A stretch of DNA of 46,797 nt from an uncultured Lachnospiraceae bacterium (GTDB taxonomy: Bacteria > Bacillota > Clostridia > Lachnospirales > Lachnospiraceae). The stretch is from contig CANRIG010000017.1 of NCBI GenBank assembly GCA_947630595.1, positions 1 through 46,797 on the forward strand, written 5' to 3'. The notes under the pieces are model-generated. The model saw only the letters and a list, made by a program, of their open reading frames with translations, did no database searches and was not told where the DNA came from. A program made the position numbers and the translations under genes. This document shows positions 16,569 through 25,661 of the stretch, piece after piece (position 1 is the first letter of the stretch; every line of letters starts with the position of its first letter).

Positions 16569-18952
16569 CCGTTTTCTCCCCGCTCCGCGACAAGAGCCCA
16601 GGCCGCTCCGAAATAAAACAGCAGCCACACAATCTGCCCGAACGGCATTTCCACCGGCTCCGCCATACTGACTGCGATGCAGATAAACGCAAGCGCAAAC
16701 GGGAAAAAGTCCCGCCGGGTCAGCGCGGCGCGAATCGCTTTCCAAAGATACAGAAAAGCTGCCGCAATGTACAGGACGCCTGCAATGATTCCATAGCGGA
16801 ATGCTACCATGACAAAGCCGTTCTGCGCCCAGCGCGCTTTTCCGGCGATTTCAGCCAGATGCCGGTGTCCAAGCAGGTTCATCTGCATCAGATATTCCTC
16901 TGCGAGCCATAGTCTGGTTTGTATTGTATCAGAAACGGCGCTGTCAGACAATACATATTGGAGCAATATTATACCGGCGATGCCAAGTACCAGTACCGGT
17001 ATCATTTTGATTTTTTCACCAGGGCTGCGGAAAGCCCCGTCCCGGAAGCAGAGGAATATCCGAAAGGCCATGCAGAACAGCAGCACTGCCGCGGCAATGA
17101 AAACCAGCAGCATTTCCCGGGAAAGCCAGACCAGGTAAAGGGAGGAAATCACACCGAGCCCATTCCGCACGGGATTTTTCCCGGAGGAAAAATCACTCAG
17201 GAAAACGCCCATGGCAATCAGCATGCAGGCGCCAAAAATTTTTGCCGAATAAAACATTCCGCAGTAGGGAACGCCCGGGAGAACCGGAAAGAATACCGCG
17301 CAGAGAACAAGCATCCCGATGAACCAGATTTTGCAGGCCTGCCTGCATTCCTCTAATAAATATTCCGGATTTTGCATCCTGCTCCAGGAGCAGCAGAATA
17401 TTCCTCCGAAAATCAGCAGCCCAAAGCTGCTGCCGGAGAACCGTTTGTCCACAAAGAAATCCGAGATACAGGCCGTCAGCAAAAAGCAGAAAACAATATG
17501 AGACAATACGCCTTTGATCCTGTAATTTCCCGCCGATTTTTCCGTACAGAGCACGGCCAGAAGCAATAATAACCCGCAGATGACGCACATATGAACGGAA
17601 GCATGCTTCACAATATGCTTTATTCCAAGATATTGCAGAATCGAAGTATAGCACAGAACAGCCAGAAAAACTCCTGTGCGCAGAATGCGGCGTTTTTTTT
17701 CGTCCGTTTTCTCCGGCCGGCACGCCGCCAAAACCGCCAGCCATGCGCCGGTATGCGGTCTGAAACCATGGAACCATTTTTCTGACGCACTTGCCATACA
17801 GACGGTATGGCTTTCGCTGTACGCGACCCCGGGACCGGCAAAAAGCCGGCCCAGAGCCAGAATAAATACATTAAAGGTCAAGACGCACAGGTGCGCATTC
17901 GTGATGCTGTACAGCAAAGACATCAGGATCACCCAGCCCAGCGCATGATCGCGGGTTCGGGAAATCCGCTTTCCCAATAAATAATAGCCGGCCGCCAGCA
18001 ATATTAAAAAGAGAATACCATAGGAAAGCGTCTCTTTTAAAAAGGAAGAATCTACATAATTATAAATTCTGGTCGGATCACTCAGCAGGCTCCCCTGCCC
18101 GAACCAGCGAATCGGCCTGCCAAAAATCGAAAAGCCATATTCCTGTATCGCATCATATCCCAGCTGCAGCCTTCCGTTCAGGACCTGGTTAAGGCGCTGC
18201 ATCCAGGCCGTGTCCGCATCGTAAAATATATGCATGGCGATGGAAAACACGGCAGCTGCGGCAAACCCATATTCCACCGTCAGGCACCGCAGCGTTTCAA
18301 ACCACTTTGCACGAAACGAACCTGTCCACAGAAAAAAGCCCAGAATGCCCAGTACCGCCAGATAAAAATCCGTTCTGGAATCCGTAGCCATGTAAATCAC
18401 ATAATTCAGAGCAAGCAGGCATACCGCGTCAAGCACGCGGGCCTTTTTCCTGAGATACAGAACCACAAGCGTCAGGAAAAAAATCAGATGGGCCGGGTAC
18501 CCGCAGTAGCTGTATCCAAGGCTGTGCCGTACGCGGCTGCCCTCATACCAGATCACATCCTCGATAACGCCAAGCATGGAAGCGCCCGCCGTCAGAATGA
18601 AAAGAATGCCCTGAACCGCCAGCGTGCATTTTAAAATTTTAGTATAATCGATATCCCGTGAACAGCCGATAAAGAGCACCACCGGTATCAGCTGTTTGTT
18701 GTAGACAGAATTCGCCGCGAGAGCGCAGCCGAACAGCATGAGATATAATGCGGCAATATCCCTGGGAGAATACTGTTTTCTTGATATAAACTGAAACAGC
18801 AGAAGAACATAGGCCAGTTTCTGCCCGTAATCCGCTATGTCGTCTGCATACGGATATTTCCCCCATAAGGTAATCTCAAGCACAGCACAGGCCAGCCACA
18901 ATCCGTATGCTGCCAGATACAGTTGTTCTTCGCGGTTTTTATAAGTGTCCAT
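16565..18952 (-). CDS. Double-module O-antigen polymerase/ligase-like membrane protein
   Basis: The 795 residues are about twice the length of a usual Wzy or O-antigen ligase-like protein. Residues 1-375 form one polytopic module with Wzy-type landmarks: RHSLGYSYCGYPAH (142-155), TDSRTDFYLAVL (190-201), a long extracytoplasmic loop with LNGRLQLGYDAIQEYG (258-273), and YNYVDSSFLKETLSYGI (297-313). A charged, poorly hydrophobic linker (about 376-425, ending RPEKTDEKKRR) leads to a second polytopic module with ligase-like features (LVWLSREMLLVF, then RLWLAEEYLMQMNLLG and ARWAQNGFVMVAFRYGIIAG). This suggests a natural fusion of two polymerase/ligase modules. It is the first gene of the locus, with a promoter close upstream. 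A short G-rich ribosome site (AGAGG) lies very close to the ATG. Which module polymerises is unknown. Confidence 0.8.
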   Translation of the reverse strand: MDTYKNREEQLYLAAYGLWLACAVLEITLWGKYPYADDIADYGQKLAYVLLLFQFISRKQYSPRDIAALYLMLFGCALAANSVYNKQLIPVVLFIGCSRDIDYTKILKCTLAVQGILFILTAGASMLGVIEDVIWYEGSRVRHSLGYSYCGYPAHLIFFLTLVVLYLRKKARVLDAVCLLALNYVIYMATDSRTDFYLAVLGILGFFLWTGSFRAKWFETLRCLTVEYGFAAAAVFSIAMHIFYDADTAWMQRLNQVLNGRLQLGYDAIQEYGFSIFGRPIRWFGQGSLLSDPTRIYNYVDSSFLKETLSYGILFLILLAAGYYLLGKRISRTRDHALGWVILMSLLYSITNAHLCVLTFNVFILALGRLFAGPGVAYSESHTVCMASASEKWFHGFRPHTGAWLAVLAACRPEKTDEKKRRILRTGVFLAVLCYTSILQYLGIKHIVKHASVHMCVICGLLLLLAVLCTEKSAGNYRIKGVLSHIVFCFLLTACISDFFVDKRFSGSSFGLLIFGGIFCCSWSRMQNPEYLLEECRQACKIWFIGMLVLCAVFFPVLPGVPYCGMFYSAKIFGACMLIAMGVFLSDFSSGKNPVRNGLGVISSLYLVWLSREMLLVFIAAAVLLFCMAFRIFLCFRDGAFRSPGEKIKMIPVLVLGIAGIILLQYVLSDSAVSDTIQTRLWLAEEYLMQMNLLGHRHLAEIAGKARWAQNGFVMVAFRYGIIAGVLYIAAAFLYLWKAIRAALTRRDFFPFALAFICIAVSMAEPVEMPFGQIVWLLFYFGAAWALVAERGENG

Positions 18953-18987
18953 AACCCCTCTTTTATCGCAGCGACATTTATTTGTCT

Positions 18988-19016
18988 ACTTTAACATAAA
19001 ACGAAGGTATTTTCAA
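18988..19016 (-). promoter_or_regulatory. Promoter of the polysaccharide operon
   Basis: On the minus strand TTGAAA (19016-19011) is followed after 17 bp by TAAAGT (18993-18988). The predicted start is about 18981, giving a leader of only about 28 nt before the ATG at 18952. The box lies in the 130-bp gap after the sigma-factor gene. The match is to the housekeeping sigma consensus and is imperfect at -10, so use of an alternative sigma cannot be excluded. Confidence 0.6.
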
Positions 19017-19082
19017 TATTTCCAGAAATGATCGTTGCGGATCCGATACAATTCTCCCTGACCGGCGCTGCCGTCCTGAATC

Positions 19083-19844
19083 CTACCGCCACTTCCGCAC
19101 CTCCTCATCTTCCCGCATCTGCTCCAGTGCCTCCCGGCAGTATTTCTTTACAAAATACACGCTCTGCCCTGTGCAGCGTGCGATGGATGCGTAGGTTTTG
19201 CCTTCGATAATCCGCATCTGCAGGATTTCCTGTTTTTCCGGCTCCAGGCGGGAGAAAGCGCGGCGCAAAAGCTCCTGTTCTTCGCGCTGAATAAAAATGT
19301 ATTCCGGGGTGTCCCATTCATGGCCGTGCCCGGATCCGTCCAGTCGTCCGTCCAGGCATACGGACAGATCAAGCTCGTCAAGGCTGACGGAGCCTGCTGC
19401 CGCGCGGTTCAGGTTGCATTTGATTTTTCGGTGGGAAAAGCCGGTGAGTTCCGCGAGGTTTTCTGTGGAGACCGCTCTGCCTTCCCTGCGCAGGCTGGTT
19501 TCCGCCGCATAAATCGCCGCCAGTGTTCTCTGAACGTAACGGGATTCGGACGGACTGTGCAGTTTGCGGTCCATTTCCAGAATGGCATCCTCGATGTGAA
19601 ATTTACAGTAGGTTAAGAAAGTTGCTTTCCGGACATCATAGTGCTGCAGACACTGCAGCATGCGCTCGCGCCCTTCCTGCGCGCAGTCCTCGATGTCCTG
19701 CTGAATGTTGTGTTTCCGTATCAGACTGTAGATGAATCTTGAATATTTGGAGATCATGATTTCCTTGGCCTGCATCGCCAGCACATGGTCGCCGCTGTGG
19801 TACATCTCCATAATCTTCTGGTCATCGGGAAATTTTTGCTGCAT
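19083..19844 (-). CDS. Sigma-70 family RNA polymerase sigma factor (group 3-like)
   Basis: A 253-residue sigma factor. Region 2 spans about 30-95 with the core-binding/-10-recognition pattern DIEDCAQEGRERML...TFLTYCKFHIEDAI. A region-3-like helical part (about 103-155, STENLAELTGFSHRKIKCNL) follows, then region 4 (about 196-245) with a helix-turn-helix EGKTYASIARCTGQSVYFVKKY. No region 1.1 is present, so it is not the housekeeping factor. It resembles alternative sigma factors of Firmicutes with regions 2-3-4. It lies directly upstream of the polysaccharide operon on the same strand, with no clear terminator between. Control of that operon by this factor, or co-transcription, is possible but unproven. 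Ribosome site GGGGAG is 7-8 nt before the ATG. Confidence 0.88.
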   Translation of the reverse strand: MQQKFPDDQKIMEMYHSGDHVLAMQAKEIMISKYSRFIYSLIRKHNIQQDIEDCAQEGRERMLQCLQHYDVRKATFLTYCKFHIEDAILEMDRKLHSPSESRYVQRTLAAIYAAETSLRREGRAVSTENLAELTGFSHRKIKCNLNRAAAGSVSLDELDLSVCLDGRLDGSGHGHEWDTPEYIFIQREEQELLRRAFSRLEPEKQEILQMRIIEGKTYASIARCTGQSVYFVKKYCREALEQMREDEEVRKWR

Positions 19845-19880
19845 AGATCCACTCCCCTCTGTATGCCGCGAATTGCTACT

Positions 19881-19909
19881 ACTCTATCATATTGTGCGGG
19901 GATGTGCAA
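19881..19909 (-). promoter_or_regulatory. Possible promoter of the sigma-factor gene
   Basis: Minus-strand TTGCAC (19909-19904), 17-bp spacer, TAGAGT (19886-19881), 37 bp upstream of the ATG. Both boxes match consensus at four of six positions. It is a weak match, but spacing and position are good. Confidence 0.4.
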
Positions 19910-19920
19910 CTATTATTGTA

Positions 19921-20275
19921 AATTTATCGTTTATCCTGCTGATTTTTATTTGTTATTGGTTAATTTCTTTATACTGTTTCATATTGCTTTTTCTTATTCT
20001 GTATTATTTTATATTATGCTATATTATTGTATACTATTTTATATTTTCTTATATCTATGCATATTATTTTATATTCTCTTGTATTTGCTTATATTAATAC
20101 ATATTATTTTATATTCTCTTATATCAGTGCATTATATTCTATGTTTTCTTAATATCTATGTACATTATTTCATAATTATCAATGCATTTCATATTATCGA
20201 TGCATTTTATTTCATATTTTCTTCTGTTATTGCTTATTATTCTAAATCCGCTTGCATTACTGCATACTATTTATA
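19921..20275. repeat. A/T low-complexity region with about 40-bp periodicity
   Basis: The plus strand is a run of TATT/TTATATT words. The block CATATTATTTTATATTCTCT occurs at 20060 and again at 20100, 40 bp apart, with more diverged neighbours on both sides. The plus-strand frames through it encode only Ile/Leu/Tyr/Phe-rich translations of the repeat and I do not consider them genes. It occupies the upstream half of the 832-bp gap between leuS and the sigma-factor gene. Confidence 0.75.
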
Positions 20276-20310
20276 ACGAATTTAAATTAAATACACCTCG
20301 ATTTTTCAAA

Positions 20311-20341
20311 AATCCTTAATTTCTGGGGCTTTCCAAGGATT
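20311..20341. other. Short inverted repeat
   Basis: AATCCTT (20311-20317) and AAGGATT (20335-20341) are perfectly complementary around a 17-nt loop. It lies in the leuS to sigma-factor gap and could be part of a 3' structure; no T-run follows on either strand. The flanking sequence 20342-20429 shows nothing else I can name. Confidence 0.35.
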
Positions 20342-20429
20342 AACGTACCTAACAAAAAGCATTACAGTTTAAAATTCACTTATAAACAATTCTTCTTATA
20401 AATGCATTTTTCTCATGAGCACACGGAAA

Positions 20430-20480
20430 CTGCCATGCAGCTGTATGGTTTTCCCATAATCAGCAGCATGGCAGCTTTTT
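20430..20480. terminator. Long hairpin with T5 on the plus strand, possibly bidirectional
   Basis: CTGCCATGC (20430-20438) pairs with GCATGGCAG (20466-20474), with a nested TATGG/CCATA stem. On the plus strand it is followed by CTTTTT (20475-20480). No plus-strand gene is seen upstream, so either an unannotated plus-strand RNA ends here or it serves leuS (minus strand, stop at 20677) as a weak 3' hairpin followed by TTTCC. Confidence 0.45.
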
Positions 20481-20526
20481 AACCGTTTTCTAATGCTTTT
20501 TATTTTTCTTTGCTATTTCTTTTCTG

Positions 20527-20676
20527 CTTATCTCTGCATAATATTAACAGCCATCTTTACTTCTGTATCATATCATGCTTCCGCCAATATTAGTAATCGC
20601 CTTTACTTCTGTATAATCATACTTCTGTATAATCATATTTCTGCATAATATTACGCTCTCGTATAATATCAGCAGA

Positions 20677-20694
<18 letters not shown>
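20527..20694. repeat. Degenerate 16-17-bp repeats continuing from the leuS 3' end
   Basis: On the minus strand the last leuS codons and stop read AATATTGTGCAGAAATAG. Diverged copies follow downstream: AATATTATGCAGAAATATG, GATTATACAGAAGTA twice in tandem, AATATTGGCGGAAG, GATATGATACAGAAGTA and AATATTATGCAGAGATAAG. The array thus includes the terminal coding bases of leuS. Confidence 0.65.
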
Positions 20695-23091
<2,397 letters not shown>

Positions 23092-23133
23092 TTTTCACTC
23101 CTCCAATTGATTTCGACATAAAATATCCTAAAT

Positions 23134-23163
23134 ATTCTATGCCTTTTCCAATGTCTTTGTCAA
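23134..23163 (-). promoter_or_regulatory. leuS promoter
   Basis: Minus-strand TTGACA (23163-23158), 18-bp spacer, TAGAAT (23139-23134). The predicted start is about 23127, giving a short leader of about 36 nt, which also argues against a T-box. A perfect small inverted repeat TCCGAT-3-ATCGGA lies upstream near 23207-23221, between recJ and this promoter, without a T-run on the minus strand. Confidence 0.7.
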
Positions 23164-23248
23164 GAAATTTCCGGCAATTCGTATGTATCGGGCGTTCTCT
23201 GTCATTCCGATTTCATCGGACATTTTCTGCCGTTCCCCACCATCTGAT

Positions 23249-25297
23249 TCACCGGTAATGTTTGATCACGATCTGCAGGGACTTTCGTCCCATATATTCA
23301 TTCACCGACGGATAGTAAGTCAGGTCAAGCTCCATGCCCTGCCCCCGGCCCCAGAAAAGCTCCTGCATGCGCTGTTCGCCCCAGCGCTGCACAAGATATT
23401 CGCGCATGGCCTCCACATCACCGAAATACAGGGCGTCCAGCGTGCGGCCGGCGCGGTTCATCACCCGGAATTTCAATACGTTCGCCTGTTTTCCGAGGAG
23501 GCGTGCGCCCAGCAGCTGCAGGCCGCTCTCCGCAAACAGCGGCTTTTCATTGCCTTTGCCGAACGGTTCCAGAAGCGGCAATTCCTCCACAAGCCGTTCC
23601 GATATGTAATCGATGGGCATGGGCACATCGATGGTCACCTTTTCCGTCAGTTCCTGTCCGGTCAGGGTGCAGTTTTCATTGAGACGGCGGCGCATTTCGC
23701 CGATGCGGCCGCGTTCCAGGGAAAAGCCGGCCGCCATCGGATGTCCGCCGAACTTGAGGAACAGGTCGCTGACCTTTACCATCTCCTCAAACATGGAATA
23801 GCCCTCGATGGAACGCCCGGAACCCTTGGCATCCTCCCCGGCGTCTGTCACCACAAATACCGGGCGGTAATAGCGCTCGCGCAGCTTTCCGGCCACAATT
23901 CCGGCGATGCTTTCATGGCAGCCCGGCAGATAAACTACCAGCACGCGATCCAATTCCCGTCGTTCATGCGTCATATCAGTCCCTGTCCGACCTGCCTGAC
24001 ATTCACGCATTCCGTCATCACTCACGGATTCTGCCCGACATTCGCGCATCCCAGTACTCATAGTCTGATCCGCCGGATGTCCGCACATCATATCCGCCTG
24101 ATCTGCCCGAGCTCCGTATACTCCGCTGTCTCCAGCCTGATCCGCCTGACCCCCGCACATTCCGCTGTTGCCTGCCTGATCTGCCCGACCTCCGTACACT
24201 CCGCTGTCTCCAGCCTGATCCGCCCAGCCTCCGTACACTCCGCTGTCGATCAGCCGGCAGGCCTCTTCCACGGCCTGCTGCGTCAGGTATTTACGCTCAT
24301 CATTCAGCGCTTTCAGCTGCTCCGCCAGCTCCAGCGCTTCCTCCCGGGTCCTGGCGAGCAGCAGGCGCATCGAGCGCCGCGCCGTGTCCAGACGGCCGCT
24401 GGCGTTGATGCAGGGACCGAGCACAAAACCGATGTGATAGGCGGTAATGCTCTCCGGAGCGAGGCCGTTGACCTCTATGAGGGCGCGCAGGCCGGGATTT
24501 TCTGTGCTCCGCAGCCGTTTCAGGCCCTCGCGCACCAGAATCCGGTTCTCTCCCTCAAGGTCCATCACATCGCCCACCGTCGCAAAGCCGACAAACGGCA
24601 GCAAGGATTCCGCTTCTGAGGACGGCTTACCGAACGTCTGGCAGAGCGCAATCGCCAGCTTCCAGGCCACCGCCGCCCCGCACAGCTTTTTAAACGGATA
24701 GGGACAGTCCGGCTGCTTGGGATTGACCACGACGTCCGCCGCAGGCAGGCGGTAAACCCGCTCATCCCCGTTTTCCTCATACAGTGGCTCGTGGTGGTCG
24801 GTCACCACCACCGTCAGTCCTTTTTCTTTCGCGTAGGCAATCTCGTCAAGCGCAGCGATACCGTTGTCGCAGGTGATGACGGTATCGATTCCTTCCTCAA
24901 GGGCGTACTCCAGCAGGCGCAGGTTCAGCCCGTAGCCGTCCCGCATGCGGTCCGGAATCTCAAAATCCACCTCCGCGCCGCAGCTGCTCAGCACACGGTG
25001 CAGGATATAGGTGGCATTTACGCCGTCAATGTCATAGTCCCCGATGATGCGCAGCCGTTTCCCTGCAAGGATTTTCTCCCGCAGGAGCGTAGCCGCCTCC
25101 CGGCAGCCTTTTAAAAGCTCCGGCGGATACAGGTTCTGCAGCGAACCGTGCAGATATTCCTCGATGGCCGCATCGCCGACAATGCCGCGGTTGCGGATGA
25201 TGCGCGCCGTCACCGGGTCGATGCCGAATTTCTGTGAGATCGCCTGAAAATCCGCCCGTTTGGCCGCCACCACCCACTTTTCCTGTTTCTTTTCCAT
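23249..25297 (-). CDS. recJ: Single-strand-specific exonuclease RecJ with internal minisatellite insert
   Basis: A 682-residue DHH-family nuclease for 5'-3' single-strand degradation in recombination and mismatch repair. Metal-binding motifs are visible: GDYDIDG (86-92), CDNG (143-146) and TDHHE (166-170). The DHHA1-type part includes CHESIAGIVAGKL (460-472) and later GGHPMAAGFSL, and an OB-fold tail completes the protein. It is about 100 residues longer than usual because residues 351-439 are seven repeats of a 13-residue unit (DSGVYGGWADQAG and variants), placed between the two catalytic halves where a helical linker is expected. All key residues are kept, so the enzyme is probably active. 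Ribosome site AGGTGA. It lies downstream of secDF after a 364-bp repeat-bearing gap. Confidence 0.95.
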   Translation of the reverse strand: MEKKQEKWVVAAKRADFQAISQKFGIDPVTARIIRNRGIVGDAAIEEYLHGSLQNLYPPELLKGCREAATLLREKILAGKRLRIIGDYDIDGVNATYILHRVLSSCGAEVDFEIPDRMRDGYGLNLRLLEYALEEGIDTVITCDNGIAALDEIAYAKEKGLTVVVTDHHEPLYEENGDERVYRLPAADVVVNPKQPDCPYPFKKLCGAAVAWKLAIALCQTFGKPSSEAESLLPFVGFATVGDVMDLEGENRILVREGLKRLRSTENPGLRALIEVNGLAPESITAYHIGFVLGPCINASGRLDTARRSMRLLLARTREEALELAEQLKALNDERKYLTQQAVEEACRLIDSGVYGGWADQAGDSGVYGGRADQAGNSGMCGGQADQAGDSGVYGARADQADMMCGHPADQTMSTGMRECRAESVSDDGMRECQAGRTGTDMTHERRELDRVLVVYLPGCHESIAGIVAGKLRERYYRPVFVVTDAGEDAKGSGRSIEGYSMFEEMVKVSDLFLKFGGHPMAAGFSLERGRIGEMRRRLNENCTLTGQELTEKVTIDVPMPIDYISERLVEELPLLEPFGKGNEKPLFAESGLQLLGARLLGKQANVLKFRVMNRAGRTLDALYFGDVEAMREYLVQRWGEQRMQELFWGRGQGMELDLTYYPSVNEYMGRKSLQIVIKHYR
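23981..24247 (-). repeat. 39-bp in-frame minisatellite within recJ
   Basis: Four well-conserved units encode DSGVYGGWADQAG, DSGVYGGRADQAG, NSGMCGGQADQAG and DSGVYGARADQAD. Then come a shortened unit (MMCGHPADQTM) and two diverged 13-mers (STGMRECRAESVS, DDGMRECQAGRTG). The unit length of 39 bp keeps frame when copies are gained or lost. Confidence 0.93.
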
Positions 25298-25403
25298 AAT
25301 TTCACCTGTTTTTATTTTTTCGGTCGTTTATACAAAATGAGCAGGCCCGTTTTCGCTCCCCAACCTCTCAAACCTGAGAGACCTGCACATCCATGCCTGG
25401 ACC

Positions 25404-25564
25404 ATTTTGTGCGGCAGAAAGTCTTTCCTATCTCAGCATGAAAAAAGTCGCTGCAAATTTTGTACGGCAAAAAAGTTTTTCTGCCTCAGCATGAAAAGGT
25501 CGCTGCAAATTTTGTGCGCCAGCAAACTTCCCCATCCCAGCGCGAAAAAGGGCCGCTGCAAAAT
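25404..25564. repeat. About 53-bp direct repeat, three copies, between secDF and recJ
   Basis: ATTTTGTGCGGCAGAAAGT, a short pyrimidine stretch, then CAGCATGAAAAA and GTCGCTGCAA recur from 25404, 25457 and 25509; the third copy is diverged. It occupies much of the 364-bp gap 25298-25661. The unit is not a multiple of three in the clear copies, so the short open frames across it on both strands are not convincing genes. Also in this gap is a 6-bp-stem hairpin, CTCTCA-AACC-TGAGAG, near 25366-25381. Confidence 0.8.
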
Positions 25565-25609
25565 AAGCGCAATGTCCTGCCCTTTCTTTTGCAACAGCCC
25601 GTCATCGTA

Positions 25610-25648
25610 CCCGGCGCGTGCGGCCGTGAACGGACGCACGGCACCGGG
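25610..25648 (-). terminator. Strong hairpin just after secDF, no T-run
   Basis: CCCGGCGCGTGCG (25610-25622) pairs with CGCACGGCACCGGG (25635-25648) with one bulge and one wobble, and the loop contains a further CCG/CGG stem. It begins 14 bp past the secDF stop on the minus strand. There is no U-tract, so it is better read as a 3' stabilising or processing structure than as an efficient intrinsic terminator. Confidence 0.4.
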
Positions 25649-25661
25649 AATATTCCGTATC

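Noticed and set aside
19732-20276. Plus-strand frames rich in Ile/Leu/Tyr/Phe in the AT-rich gap, possibly a membrane peptide
   Set aside because: Composition is explained by TATT repeats. Two overlapping frames are equally open, and there is no ribosome site.
23092-23248. T-box leader for leuS
   Set aside because: No antiterminator-type conserved sequence or terminator is present, and the promoter leaves a leader of only about 36 nt.
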